A DNA stretch of 64,000 nucleotides from Hevea brasiliensis (taxonomy: Eukaryota > Streptophyta > Magnoliopsida > Malpighiales > Euphorbiaceae). Position numbers and translations under genes: made by a program. Shown here piece after piece: positions 50,194 through 62,684 of the stretch (the stretch's first letter is position 1; each line of letters opens with the position of its first letter). The stretch lies in contig NC_079496.1 in the NCBI RefSeq assembly GCF_030052815.1, forward strand, positions 68,313,652 through 68,377,651, given 5' to 3'. Under the pieces are notes generated by a model. That model saw nothing but the letters and a program-made list of their open reading frames with translations, was not told where the DNA came from and did not search any database.

Positions 50194-51955
50194 TTTTATC
50201 GAGAAAATTAGCTGAGAAAATAACCAGATTAATTAGTAAATGTATCATGTAATTAACCAAAATGATTATGGTCTTTTAATCAAATTGGTCCTCCCACTAA
50301 CTTAGCGAATCCTACACTTCCAAAGTAGAAAGCGGAAATCCTAGTTGGATGGATTTCTAGTGGGTGATTGAATTCTTATAATTCTATTGATCATCCTCAG
50401 GTACATCCATTATTGGAATTACAATAAACTATAAGTGAGCAACTCCTTGCCCATCACATCTCATGTGAGGTTCAATCCTTTACCTAGCCCCTAATGCTCA
50501 AAATCTCAGGTACATCCATTATTGACTTATCTTGCATTAGTTAAGTTGATCCCATTGAGCGATAATTATGCAAATAATTTTAATGTCCTCAGGTACATCC
50601 AATATTGGCCACTAAACCATTTACATATTTACAACATCTCATGCTTAACAATTATTCTTAAGAAAATCTCTTAAATAAATTGCATCTTATGCAACTATTT
50701 AAAATTTCTTAAAATAATTGCCCCAATGGAGGGCCTATGTTATAATTACTTTAATTATAGCATTTCCAACTTAATCATTTATTTGGAAGATTTTATGGTC
50801 ATTCTATTTACTATTAAGGTCTCACTTTGCACATTATCCATTTAGCATGCATATATCATATAATTGCATACATTCCCATACATCTCATGCATTCATGGAT
50901 AAGCAGTAAATATGGTATGATCATGGACTTTCTAAGGGATTCAATCGAGCCACCAAGAATTGAATCAGGGTATTCCTAGGTGCATTTCATTCATTCATTT
51001 TACAAGAGTTGCTGAAGGAGTACATAATCAACACTTGATATTGAATTCCTCCCACTGGTCCCACCAATGCTCTTGACCTCCTTGAACTTCTTGCAATCCA
51101 ATATTACATAGTAATCCTTGGCATACCAAGGCGAATTTACAAGAACTTAAATAAATGAAATTACAACCCAAAAATATTACAAACTTAATAATACATGCCC
51201 AAAATAAATTAAAATAAATTAATTAATTTACAATCCCAAAGAAACATAAAAGAAATAAATCCAATCACATTGGTCTTTTATAGTCCATGATCATCCATTA
51301 TGCATATCACTATTTAACAATTAAATAAAACATACATACTTAAATTAAATTGAATATCTCATATTCAACTTAAAAATCAGATTTGAATATGATTCAAATA
51401 AATTTAAAAATTCAGATTTGAATCTCATTCAAACAAATTTAAAAATTCAGATTTGAATCACATTCAAACAACTTCAAAAATTCAGATTTGAATCACATTC
51501 AAACATTTTTTTAAAAAATCAGATTTGAATAACATTCAAATATTTTTAAAAATCAGATCTGAATTTTATTGAATCAATTTTAAAAATCAGATTTAAATAT
51601 GATTCAAACAACTTTAAAAATTCAGATTTGAATCACATTCAAACAACTTTTAAAATTCAGATTTGAATCACATTCAAACAATTTTTAAAATTCTGATTTG
51701 AATCATAATTTAATTGTGTGATTAAAACAACTAATTAAACACTTTAATTAGTCAAAGAATAGGCCTTAGATCATACAACAATTGCAGAATTAAAAGCCAA
51801 ACCTTGAACCACCCATGGAACCATTGTTGCCACCAATGGTGGCTTCACCATGTGTGACGACACATCTCATTATCCAACCAGCAAAGAAACTCTTGATCTC
51901 ATGATCAAACACACAATTAAAATATATAATCAAAAATCTAAATGGCAAATATAGT
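50194..51955 (-). other. Element D leader with tandem hairpin array
   Basis: Minus-strand leader. The hairpin array occupies 51350-51708 and includes the perfect closing hairpin TTGAATATCTCATATTCAA (51350-51368, plus-strand reading). The remainder is conserved with the E, F and B leaders. No coding frame is supported. Confidence 0.78.
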
Positions 51956-51968
51956 GGCTCTGATACCA
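51956..51968 (-). promoter_or_regulatory. Element D primer binding site (tRNA-iMet type)
   Basis: The minus strand reads TGGTATCAGAGCC, two bases inside the 5' LTR end at 51971. Confidence 0.9.
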
Positions 51969-51970
51969 AT

Positions 51971-54063
51971 TGAAGGCAGGCGTGAAAAACACAAGATTAT
52001 ACCATTGAATTCAAAAATTTTCACCTAGGGTCACATGCACCATGCAAGATTTATTTTTATCTATTTGATTTCAATGATAAACAACATATTAAAACTCTTT
52101 TAATATGTTTTTGGATCTGTATTTGCCATTTAAGATTTTAAAATTAATCAGATTAATTTTAGAACCCTAGATTAAATCAAGAACGATTACACTAACCTCT
52201 TGATGTCGCAGCGTGCTGCGCCTTTGAGATCGTCTTGAGGACACGGATGTTGTCCCTCTAGCTTGTCCACACCAAGAACACCTATGGCAGCCCTTGAACA
52301 GCTTCTAAAGCCTTTTCTATTAATTAGAAATTCAAGTTCTGCCTTTTAAGAGATTAGAGATGTAAACAGGACACTAGAAACAATTTCTAGCCTTCTTAAT
52401 TCAAGAGATTGATGGCTAATCTCTTTGAATTGATGAGAGATGAAGAGAAATAGCTGGAGAGGCTCAAAGTGGCGTGACAAATGAGAGGAGAGGCTGCTGG
52501 TTGTGTTTTCTTTTCATAACCCCACTTAAATAGCTAGGTTAACACATTAAACCCTAGCCACATGTCACCTTTTGATTAGCTCTAGGTTTAAGTGACCCAA
52601 TCACATTGTGCCAAGTGTCAAACCTATATTTAATCTTGATTTTAATCATCTTACATGATTAAAAATATTTGGCAAGCTTATGTGTTATGCCATGTGTCAC
52701 CATCTCATGGTGCCACGTGTCACACTGCAAAATGACCAAAATGCCCATGTGTCTTAATTTTGAGTTCTTAACCCAAAATAATTATTTTCTTCTTCTAATT
52801 AATTTATATCAAATATAAATTAATTAATTAATCTCTATTAATTAATTTTTCATCAATTAAATTCATATTTAAATACTTTAAATATAAATTTAATTTATAC
52901 TACACATCCAATAATCTAGATTTGGTTTCAAGTCATGCTAGGGACTTTGCAATTTAATTGCAAACCAAACCTATTTAATTAATCAATTAAACTCTTTAAT
53001 TAATTAATTAAATCATATTTAAATAGGTGATAACTTGTGTATGTGTGTGACTTACTAGGCTCATCACTAATTGGCAATGAGACATGATATCAACTCTTAA
53101 TATCATCAGAACTCTTTCTTACCATAAATGATTTCTCTAAATCATTTTATGAACCTCATAGACCATGGTCAACACCTAGCATAGCATGCCATGGCCACCC
53201 AAGTAGTAATAAGATTTACCTTAAATGAACCTATAATCATATGTTACCATGCACTAGAATCTCTCTGTTACAAAATCCCAACTCAAGATTTAGTCTTGGT
53301 TTATGTCAAAATCAATTTTCTATGTATATTATGTTCTCTTTTAATTCCAGTTCTTGATTAAAAGATTTTTCTAATCGAAACTCTTTTACGAATAAATCTA
53401 TCTGTCTGGCAGGAACTTGAAACATCAAGAACAATTAAATGAACATAGGATTTTATCTCTATTTACTTAGAGGAACAGATTCCTTCTTGATCAACACCTA
53501 CCTCCATATATAACTAGCAGGAGCCAACACATGCCCATATACCCATACATAGTACAAGTATGAAAGCAGTATCAAACTCAAACTACCTATATACAAGATA
53601 ACTATGCTATCTCAGGTCTAAAGATTATATGCACTGATATGATTTATGACAAAACATTGACAACAGTAAACTCCATGTGCTTGTCATAAGTGTCACTGGT
53701 TCGGCCTACTTATCATTTATAAGTGCCTATCATGTTTGTTATATGGCATGAGACTCACCATTCCATCTTATTTATATCTCATATAAATAACTTGGGAACA
53801 AACATGAATACAATCTTTCTGGATAAGTCATGTCCTTATTATGAAGTATCCTCGATTGTGAACCTATTTATGATACTTTGTGCTAGAAATATTGTCACTC
53901 ATATTCTTAACAACTTAAGAATAATATTTCTAACAAAATATCAATGGACCTTTTCTATTACACATAAATATATTATGTAAACGGAAAAGTGGAAATGCCT
54001 TTTATTAATAAAATATATACAAGATACATACTAAATGATATGCTCTAGGGCATACTACTAACA
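51971..54063 (-). repeat. Element D 5' LTR
   Basis: 2093 bp, TGTTAGTAGTATG at 54063 running to GCCTTCA at 51971 on the minus strand. It has normal termini and an intact antisense 85-codon frame (53723-53980). Its region 52587-54063 is the counterpart of the shortened 3' LTR. Confidence 0.92.
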
Positions 54064-54068
54064 GTGTA

Positions 54069-54704
54069 CTAGGCCGGATATCGCATATGCTGTTAGTTTG
54101 ACTAGCAGGTATCAATCCAATCCAGGTTTGGAACACTGAATAGCTGTCAAGAATATCCTTAAGTACTTGAGAAGAACTAAGGATTTATTCTTGATTTATG
54201 GAGGTGGAGACTTGCAATTGGATGGTTATCGATTCGATTTCCAATCGGATATCGATGATAGAAAGTCTACCTCTGGATATGTGTTCATTTGTAATGGGGT
54301 GCGATCGGTTGGAGCAGTTCCAAGCGAGCACGCATTGCAGATTCCACTACCGAGGCTGAGTATATTGCTGCAACAGATGCTGCAAAGTAAGCTAATTGGA
54401 TAAAGAAGTTCATGACAGAACTTACAGTAGTACCTACCAGTGAGTCAGCAGTTCCACTACATTTGTGACAATAATGGAGCGATCATCTGAGCTAGGGAAC
54501 CAAGGTCTCACCAGAAATCCAAACACATAGAAAGGCGCTACCACATTATCAGAGAAATAGTTGGGCGAGGCAATGTAGCCATGCAGAAAAAAGCATCAGC
54601 TAAAAATCCAGTTGATCCATTCACTAAGCCTATATCACAGACTCAGTTAGACCGACATCTTGAGATGATAGGTCTAAGATATTGTAATGAATGGCTCTAG
54701 TGCT
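54069..54704 (+). pseudogene. pol: Element B RT end and RNase H
   Basis: It resumes B pol after D (CTAGGCCGGATATCGC). The frame 54167-54403 has RRTKDLFLIYGGGDLQLDGY and [17 protein letters not shown]; a stop near 54140 and shifts around 54225 and 54295-54400 break RNase [11 protein letters not shown] is only recognisable across frames. The 3' non-coding end (about 54660-54704) matches F and E. Bases 54064-54068 are the D duplication. Confidence 0.82.
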
Positions 54705-54714
54705 AGTGGGAGAT
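54705..54714 (+). promoter_or_regulatory. Element B polypurine tract
   Basis: AGTGGGAGAT directly precedes the B 3' LTR (TGTTAG at 54715). Confidence 0.85.
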
Positions 54715-56822
54715 TGTTAGTAGTATGCCCTAGAGCATATCATTTAGTATGTATCTTATACATATTTTTATTAATAAAAGGCATTTCCACTTTTCCATTT
54801 ACATAATATATTTATGTGTAATAGAAAAGGTCCATTGATATTTTGTTAGAAATAATATTCTTAAGTTGTTAAGAATATGAGTGACAATATTTCTAGCACA
54901 AAGTATCATAAATAGGTTCACAATCGAGGATACTTCATAATAAGGACATGACTTATCCATAAAGATTGTATTCATGTTTGTTACCAAGTTATTTATATGA
55001 GATATAAATAAGATGGAATGGTGAGTCTCATGCCATATAACAAACATGATAGGCACTTATAAATGATAAGTAGGCCGAACCAGTGACACTTATGACAAGC
55101 ACATAGAGTTTACTCTTGTCAATGTTTTGTCATAAATGATATCAGTGCATATAATCTTTAAACCTGAGATAGCACAGTTATCTTGTATATAGGTAGTTTG
55201 AGTTTGATACTGCTTTCATACTTGTACTATGTATGGGTATATGGGCATGTGTTGGCTCCTACTAGTTATATATGGTGGTAGGTGTTGATCAAGATGGAAT
55301 CTGTTCCTCTAAGTAAATAGAGATAAAATCCTATGTTCATTTAATTGTTCTTGATGTTTCAAGTTCCAGGCCAGGATAGATAGATTTATTCAGAAAAGAG
55401 TTTCTGATGAGAAAATCTTTTAATCAAGAACTGGAATTAAAAGAGAATATAATATTCATAGCAAATGGAGTTTGACATAAACCATGACTCTAGCTTGAGT
55501 TGGGATTTTGTAACAGAGAGATTCTAGTACATGGAAACATATGATTATAGGTTCATTTAAGGTAAACCTTATTACTAATTGGGTGGCCATGGCATGCTAT
55601 GCTAGGTGTTAACCATGGTTTATGAGGTTCATAAAATGATTTAGAGAAATCATTTATGGTAAGAAAGAGTTCTGATGATATTAAAAGTTGATATCATGTC
55701 TTATTGCCAATTAGTGATGAGCCTAGTAAGTCACACACATACACAAGTTATCACCTATTTAAATATGATTTAATTAATTAATTAAAGAGTTTAATTGATT
55801 AATTAAATAAGTTTGGTTTGCAATTAAATTGCAAAGTTCCTAGCATGACTTGAAACCAAATCTAGATTATTGGATGTATAGTGTAAGTTAAATTTATATT
55901 TAAAGTGTTTAAATATGAATTTAATTAATGAGAAATTAATTAATAGAGATTAATTAATTAATTTATATTTGATATAAATTGATTAGAAGAAGAAAATTAA
56001 TTATTTTGGGTTAAGAACTCAAAATTAAAACACAGGGGCATTTTGGTCATTTCACAGTGTGACACGTGGCACCATGAGATGGTGACACATGGGATTACAC
56101 ATAAGCTTGTCAAATTTTTTTTAATCATGTAAGATGATTAAAATCAAGATTAAATATAAGTTTGACACTTGGCACAATGTGATTGGGTCACTTAAACCTA
56201 GAGCTAATCAAAGGGTGACATGTGGCAAGGGTTTAATGTGTTAACCGAGCTATTTAAGTGTTGTTATGAAAAGAAAAAACAACCAGCAGCCACTCCTCTC
56301 CTTTGTCACGCCACTTTGAGGTTTTTCATCTATTCTTCTTCATCTCTCATCAATTCAAAGAGATTAGCCATCAATCTCTTGAATTAAGAACACTAGAAAT
56401 TGTTTCTAGTGTCCTGTTTACATCTCTAATCTCTTAAAAGGCAGAACTTGAATTTCTAATTAATAGAAAAAGCTTTAGAAGCTGTTCAAGGGCTGCCATA
56501 GGTGTTCTTGGTGTGGACAAGCTAGAGGGACAACATCTGGTGTCCTAAAGACTAATCTCAAAGGCGCAGACACGCTGCAGTGCATCAAGAGGTTAGTGTA
56601 ATCGTTCTTGATTTAATCTAGGGTTCTAAAATTAATTTGATTAATTTTAAAATCTTAAATGGCAAATACAGATCCAAAAATATAATAAAAGAGTTTTAAT
56701 ATGTTGTTTATCATTGAAATCAAATAGATAAAAATAAATATTGCATGATGCATGTGACCCTAGGTGAAAATTTTTTGAATTCAATGGTATAAACTTGTGT
56801 TTTTCACGCTTCCGTTCCATCA
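54715..56822 (+). repeat. Element B 3' LTR
   Basis: 2108 bp, partner of 25197-27325. It has a normal TG start and CCATCA at the end, followed by the ATTTC duplication (56823-56827). The antisense 85-codon frame is intact (55056-54799). Both B LTRs share TGTCATGCC/TGTCACGCCACTTTGAGGTTTTTC, which distinguishes them from E, F and D. Confidence 0.92.
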
Positions 56823-57153
56823 ATTTCTAGTGTCAATTACACTTCAATAAACCTCTAATTATATCCCGAAATTTAATTCTGAGGGTTCCCCACAGTCCTG
56901 GGGTCGGCAATTGCCTTCGCCGTAACTTCCCAGTATGGTCACCCATCGTTATGATGCCGGCTCGTTTAACTTAGTTTCATTTTCTTTCTTTTATTTTTTT
57001 TAATTTTTCTTGTGTTTTCTTTTTATTTATTTCATCATTATATGTCTTTTCACTATCACCGAAGTGTACTTCCAGACATCCTGACTTGCCTAGACTGATA
57101 TTAGGTCACTGGAGTAACAGAACGTACAGAACACGTACAGGGAGGATGTTACA
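56823..57153 (-). repeat. Element A 5' LTR, outer piece
   Basis: The last ~326 bp of the A LTR after copia B. On the minus strand it begins TGTAACATCCTCCC (at 57153) and includes the GCCGGC...GGGTGACCAT...GGGAAGTTACGGCG block also found near the LTR starts of C (minus strand, about 41240-41180) and G (about 59180-59225). The first five bases are the B target duplication. Confidence 0.85.
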
Positions 57154-57158
57154 ATTTA

Positions 57159-58851
57159 GGTTCCCATCAAGAGAGAAAGGAAAGATGTTTTGAATGTGAA
57201 TAGTACATGAGACTAAATGAACGTGAATTGTAATTAGTATGAATATTACGTTGAATGCATAAATTACCTAGAAATGTGAATTTGGAAATTATGTTCCCAT
57301 TATAAACAAAACTAGAATGCTAAAAAAATATAAACAAAAAATATAATGAAATGATAAAACATATAAACTCTTAATGGTACTATGTGCCCATGTATTGCCT
57401 AGACACTTGTGTCAGATTGGATAGATTGGCATGCAAATAGGGTATTATTTTAGCAGTACTATGAAAAAGCTTTATACCTGTATTCATGGCTTTATGCCCA
57501 TATTCATAGCTTTATACCCGCATTCATGGCTTTATGCCAATATTCATAGCTTTTATGCTCGATTATGTGTTATCATGGCTTTTTTAGCCATACTGACTGC
57601 ATACGTGGTTGACGTTCTGCGTCCCATGGTATGACAGCCCAAGACACCGCTGTGCCCAGTGCCAACGACCCATTATCCAGTTTAGTCAGCCTGTCATAGG
57701 TTATTTGGGCAGTGAAATTTATTAAAATAAGTTAAGAATATTAGTAATTAAAAATATTAGAAATTAAATAAATGAGTAAGATGACCTAAAATAAATTAGT
57801 ATAGTTATTTATTAGAAAGAATCGAAATGAACTGGACCGATATTAAAATTTACTTATTATGAAATAATCTGAGACAACCTAGAAAGTATTGAGAAAATGC
57901 TAAAAGATTAGCAAAGGAAATTATAACATAAATAAATATTGTAAATGTGACTTATATAATAATATAAGCATAAATTTATTATTTTTAGATTATTTTTCTT
58001 TGTACATTATTACTGTACATTGGCGAAATAAACACTTCCAAAGAAGACTAAATTAGGATAAAACATATTAAATTTTAGAAACCGCATGTAAAGTATAAAT
58101 AAATCTTAATTATCCGAATTATGTTTTATTTCTATCTTTATTTGTATATTATTTCTTGTCATATTATTACACCACTAAGCGGCAATGCTTAGCGCGATAG
58201 ATTTGTTTCCTCGCGCAGGTACTCAAGGTAAAAACTAAGTGGACATTAGATTGGAGAATTTAGAGTCCAGATCTGCAAAAGTGTCAGAAGTGTACAAGAT
58301 TGTCACTACCTCAGCAATGCATGTAGATAGGGTCCATATAGATCATATTATGTATTTTGTACATTATAATTAGTTATTATTTGTAATGTAAACTATGAAT
58401 TGTATGTTGAAATATAGATTATGGAACTGTAATTAATTTGTAGATCATGTAAATTATGAAATTTAATTATTTTGTAAATTATGTAAATTAAGAAAATTTA
58501 AAAATTTTGCTTATGTAATTTGAGAATGTTTACATATGAATTGAGTATGAATAGATTTGTACAAATGAGTATGTGAATTACAAGAATTGAATGTCAGATG
58601 AATATGATGAGCATGAATGATATTTTTATTGTAAAATATTATTGAAAATTTCAAGCAGGTGAATAGTGAAATACATCAACTGATAATAAAATAGGGGAAA
58701 CTCCACTGGTTTCTCCATAGAAAATTAATTGATATTAAAATATAGCGAGATCAAATTATTAAAGGAATAAAGTAAGATAAGATAGGGTGCTCCGGCACTG
58801 AATGTAGCACGCCTCGCTCGGCTACACTGTAGTCGGGTAAGGGGAGTTACA
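57159..58851 (+). repeat. Fragment H: 3' part of a Tekay-type LTR
   Basis: It aligns with the 3' half of the G LTR: GGCATGCnAATAGGGTATT...TTTTAGCAGTACT, the TTTATGCCC/ATTCATGGC repeats (57470-57560), GGTTGACGTTCTGCGTCCCATGG, the CACTAAGC...GCTTAGCGCG block and the terminal CGGCTACACTGTAGTCGGGTAAGGGGAGTTACA. It probably represents an older LTR into which A inserted (A's flank ATTTA at 57154). No internal domain or primer site follows it. No gene is present. Confidence 0.78.
57470..57560 (+). repeat. Short tandem repeats (~25 bp) in LTR fragment H
   Basis: About four diverged units of the form TTTATGCCC(n)ATTCATGGC. The same array with tighter units lies in the G LTR at 61329-61400. Confidence 0.85.
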
Positions 58852-58999
58852 TTTATTGCCAAAGGTCCCTTAGGCAAATCCCATATCGGCAAAGCACGGA
58901 GATGGTCTTGGGTTCAAAAATAATGATATATAAAATGAGGGAATTAATCACTAGAGGTGCCTTTTGGTGGAATGGCCTGGGGAGTTGGAAGAACTCTAG
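58852..58999. other. Unassigned 148-bp spacer between H and G
   Basis: It matches none of the other elements here. It contains ATCCCATATCGG and, some 45 bp on, TATATAAA, a combination resembling promoter regions of some plant LTRs (recalled pattern, not searched). TCTAG (58995-58999) is the expected left copy of the G target duplication. Confidence 0.45.
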
Positions 59000-61900
59000 T
59001 GTAACACCCTCCCGATAGCCACTCCGTACATTCTACTGTTTCAGTGACCGGTGTCGGTCCGGACAGCTAGAACGTCCGGAAAAATATTTAAATCAAAGTG
59101 AGGGACCATAATTAACTCAAATATTAATAAGAAAAATTTAGCAAAAATTTTAGAAATAAAATACAACCAAGTTAAACGAGCCGGTGCCCTAGCGAGGGGT
59201 AACTCAGAGGGAAGTTGCGGTTCTCGCAACGAGGAGCCCTAGACCCGGGAAAAAATTCATAAAATAATTTTTGGGACTCCAGAGAAGGGTCATTGAGGTT
59301 CCTATGGCATTAGAATGCCAAGAAAATATTTAGAAAAATTTTTCAATCGGTACAGACAATTTTGACCCGTTAAGCCAAACGGAGGGCATTTTGGTCATTT
59401 CGCCTTCAGAGGTGATTTTTGGCCGACTTGTCCAGTTAAGTAAATAATTAATATGATATAAAATATGAATAAACATTACTAAAAATGAAATTGGAAATGA
59501 GTAGTGGATAAAAGAAAAGGAAAATGAAATAAAAAGCAATTTATGACATCTTGATGATGTCATTTAAAAGCCATAACCAATCACAATTAAGTAACCATTT
59601 GACTAATTAATAAAAGAGATAAATAAAGACCAAGGAAGACCAAAAACAAGCAGCCATCTTCTTCTTCAAAACGTGATCCTCTCCTCCATAACCCTCCATG
59701 GAAGTTTTCTTTAATTACTTCCATTTTCCCATGAATTTGCACTATAAAACCCTAAGTCCCTTCACTAAAAGCTTGTCTCTACCTCTTGGGAAGTGTTTGG
59801 CAGCCTAGAAAGTGAAGGAAAGTGAAGTTTTAGCTTGGAGAAATCTGCCCTACAAGAGGTTAAAGTGAGGTTAGTGCCTACTTATATATATACTTCTTTG
59901 ATTCCATGTTAGAAGCTTGAAATAAGTGAGAAATTGTAAATTAAATGAATAAAAGTTAAGTGTATGCATCCCTTGAATTTTCTGCAGCCCTAGGAAGGAA
60001 TGAGTTTGATTGTATTAATGGACTTAGAGTGAATTGGAGATTATGTTTAAAGTGTATACATATATATATACAAAGAATGAAATAGTTAACTAAAGAAATT
60101 GTGAAAACCATGACTTTGAGCTAGGGTTTAGGAGTGAAAATTTGACTTTACTTATGAAATTGTTAAAGAACATTCTAATGGTCAATTAGTGACCATTTGA
60201 GGTAAGTTGACCATAATTAGGAGTGAATTATTGCATGGCAAAGTGGAATGGGCAGGCTGCCCAATGAGTGCAGCAGGGTGGCTGAGATTTCAGTCCACTT
60301 GGACTGCCATATCTTTGGCTGTGTAGGTTCAATTGGTGTTTGGTCAATTGGACATGAAACTAGGCTTATAATGGCACATTTTTTCTGAAGAAACCATGCC
60401 CAAAAGACCAAAGCAAGTGGACCAAAAATTGGCCCCAATCCGGATGCCCTGCAAACAGCCCCTGCAGAATGGCCAAATGAACAGTAACTGTTCATTTGGC
60501 CATAACTCACTGTAGAATGGTCAAATTGATCTGAAATTTTTTCAGCAACAAGATATGATATAGACAAATAACTTTCATGAAGAACATTACCCCAAATTAT
60601 GTCATTAACCCATTCAAATTATTGGGCAAAGTTAAGTTATCAAACCTGCAACTCTGCAAATTTTCACTTGAGCAGTAATGTTTGGATGGCTATAACTCTC
60701 TCTAGAAAACTCGGATTTAGGCGATTCTTGAACTGATGGAAACCTAAGGTATGGTAGAACATTTCATAAGAAGAAAGTTAGACCAAATTATGAACTTAAC
60801 TTGATCAAATTACTGACCAAAGTTGGACCAAAAATCTGCCAGACCCAAAATCTCAGCATGAACAGTGCACATGAACAGTAAACTTATTTTGGCCATAACT
60901 TGAGCTACAAAACTCCAAATGGAGTGATTCAAAAAAAGAAATTCAACTAGACAAAATAAGGAACAACTTTCATGTTCACCATTTCCTCAAATTCCCACTG
61001 TAACAGTGCTTAATAGAATAGTAAAGTTAAGCTTCAAAAACTGAAAATTTTGTTTCCCTTGGTTTAAGCCTAGAAATGGTAATGGTGATCACTTCCAACA
61101 AGTTTTAAATGAAAAATGTGGTATGTTTGAAGTGCCAAAGTCAATATACCTACTTTCTATGCAAAAGTCAACTTTCTTGTTGACCAATGAAATGAATAGT
61201 GACACCAAAAGTTGAAATTCAAAGATTGAAGAATTTTAAAGTATCAAATGCCCTAGTATACCTAACAAGATTGGTTTGGATAGTTTGGCATGCCAATAGG
61301 GTATTGTTTTAGCAGTACTGCGAAAGGCTTTATGCCTGTGTTCATGGCTTTATGCCCGTATTCATGGCTTTTATGCCCGTATTCATGGCTTTTATGCCCG
61401 ATTATGTGATATCATGGCTTTTTAGCCATACTGACTGCATACATGGTTGACGTTCTGCGTCCCATGGTTGACGTTCTACGTCCCATGGTATGACGGCCCG
61501 AGGCACCGCGGTGTCCAGTGCCAACGACCCGTTATCCAGTCCAGTCATCCAGTATAGGTTACTTGGGCATGGAAAAGTATAACTGTGATTGAACTGATCA
61601 TTAAAGAAAATACGAAAATTAAGTATCAGGAATGATTACCAAAAATACAAAGAAGCTCAAGATCATGAAGAAAATAATTAACGAAATGCATGAAGAAGTT
61701 AATATCATAAAACATGATTAGCCCTCGACTAAACAATAAGTTAGTAATTAGTCAAATCTTATGAACACAATAGCAAGGAAATTATTATTTTTATTTGCAT
61801 ATTATATTTTCTTGTATTATTGGCACCACTAAGCTTTATGCTTAGCGCGTCGCTTTTGCAACACGTAGGTACTGAAGATTTGGACAGAGGGCCCAGTAGA

Positions 61901-62557
61901 CCACAGATTCGGTAAGGCAGTTCACAGTTCTGCATAGCGTCCGTGTCACCTCACCATTCACAGTGCATTAGTAGGACACTAGGTCCCATTTCGTATTTTG
62001 AGATTTTTGTAAATTTGGTAATTAAACTCTTATTTTATCATATGTATTTGAACAAATGTAATATAATTTTGTATTAATGTAAGTACTTGTAATTTGTGAT
62101 TATAAATCACATGTGAGAATTTATTTATGATTTGAATCTAATGATGATGTGAAATGATAAATAGAGAAATCGTTAAGAAATTGCTGTAACTTGATGTGAT
62201 ACAAAATGTGAATTGTATATGAGTACCATGAGATGAATGATTGAGAAATAAATGAAATTGATGAAATTATTCTGAGACTTTGTTGATAATTGGAGTTGGG
62301 ATTGATTGAATATGATCATAGGAAGTGTTTTTCACAGGTTCCGAAGAACTGTTTTCTCCATTTTTAGCCGGTATTCCGCTGGATTTTCTATAAAATTTTC
62401 GGAACCTTAAATAAATTATAATTTCAATAAATGAATTATATTTCACAAGTTATTTTCAAAACTATGATAAAAATGAATTAAGATAAAATAGAGTGCTCCG
62501 GCACACTCAGTGGCATAACTTGCTCGGCTACATTGTAGTCGGGTAAGGGGTGTCACA
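59000..62557 (+). repeat. Element G 5' LTR
   Basis: 3558 bp, TGTAACACCCTCCC...GGGGTGTCACA. Near the start is an inverted repeat TCCGGAC (59058-59064) / GTCCGGA (59074-59080). It contains the TTTATGCCC/ATTCATGGC array (61329-61400) and a 21-22-bp tandem duplication GTTGACGTTCT(G/A)CGTCCCATG (61443-61485) that is single-copy in H. No gene is supported. The small open frames are not conserved in A or H. Confidence 0.88.
61329..61485 (+). repeat. Two short tandem arrays in the G LTR
   Basis: About 3-4 units of TTTATGCCCGTATTCATGGC (61329-61400), then two copies of a GTTGACGTTCTnCGTCCCATG unit (61443-61485). The nearby CACCGCGGTG (about 61506-61515) is a perfect 10-bp palindrome. Confidence 0.82.
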
Positions 62558-62562
62558 TTTAG

Positions 62563-62576
62563 TGGTATCAGAGCAC
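62563..62576 (+). promoter_or_regulatory. Element G primer binding site (tRNA-iMet type)
   Basis: TGGTATCAGAGCAC, five bases after the LTR end (62557), the same as in A on the other strand. Confidence 0.9.
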
Positions 62577-62684
62577 GGTTTAGGCGTTTTTGGACCTAGA
62601 TAGATTGCATACGATGCATTGCATTTGTAAGAGTCGAGGTGACACTAATGCAGATCTGTTTATCTTTCTTATTTTGAATAGGAG

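Larger units (their letters stand above)
44692..54063 (-). mobile_element. Element D: Ty1/copia retrotransposon with aberrant 3' LTR end
   Basis: Minus-strand copia element in the RT of B with the perfect duplication GTGTA (44687-44691, 54064-54068). 5' LTR 51971-54063, primer site, leader, gag, PR, IN, RT, RNase H, polypurine tract and a short 3' LTR (44692-46179). The outer 17 bp of the 3' LTR are in reverse orientation to the rest and about 616 bp of LTR end is absent. Coding capacity is the least damaged of the copia copies. Confidence 0.92.
25197..56822 (+). mobile_element. Element B: Ty1/copia retrotransposon carrying nested C and D
   Basis: Plus-strand copia element with the 5-bp duplication ATTTC (25192-25196 and 56823-56827) inside the A LTR. 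The 5' end reads TATTAG instead of TGTTAG, so the terminal TG has mutated. The 3' end is CCATCA. Total span is 31.6 kb, of which C (29169-41419) and D (44692-54063) account for about 21.6 kb, leaving an element near 10 kb. Internal order is leader, gag, PR, IN, RT, RNase H. Confidence 0.92.
305..57153 (-). mobile_element. Element A: Tekay-type Ty3/gypsy retrotransposon, truncated, split by nested insertions
   Basis: Minus-strand element with gag-PR-RT-RNaseH at 3175 down to 305, a primer binding site at 3281-3299 and a 5' LTR of about 3.4 kb once the two inserted copia complexes (4978-23800 and 25197-56822) are removed. The outer LTR end is TGTAACATCC on the minus strand, ending at 57153 and followed by ATTTA (57154-57158), a candidate target duplication. 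The left side is lost inside RNase H at 305, so integrase, any chromodomain, the polypurine tract and the 3' LTR are absent from the window. It is the oldest element that can be ordered here, because E and B both lie inside its LTR. Confidence 0.85.

Noticed and set aside
57470..57560. Possible CRISPR-like direct repeats
   Set aside because: Units are contiguous and diverged with no unique spacers of constant size, and the context is a plant LTR. It is a plain tandem repeat.
60217..60567. 116-codon minus-strand frame in the G LTR
   Set aside because: No recognised domain, no counterpart in A, C or H, and it sits within a repeat. Treated as chance.
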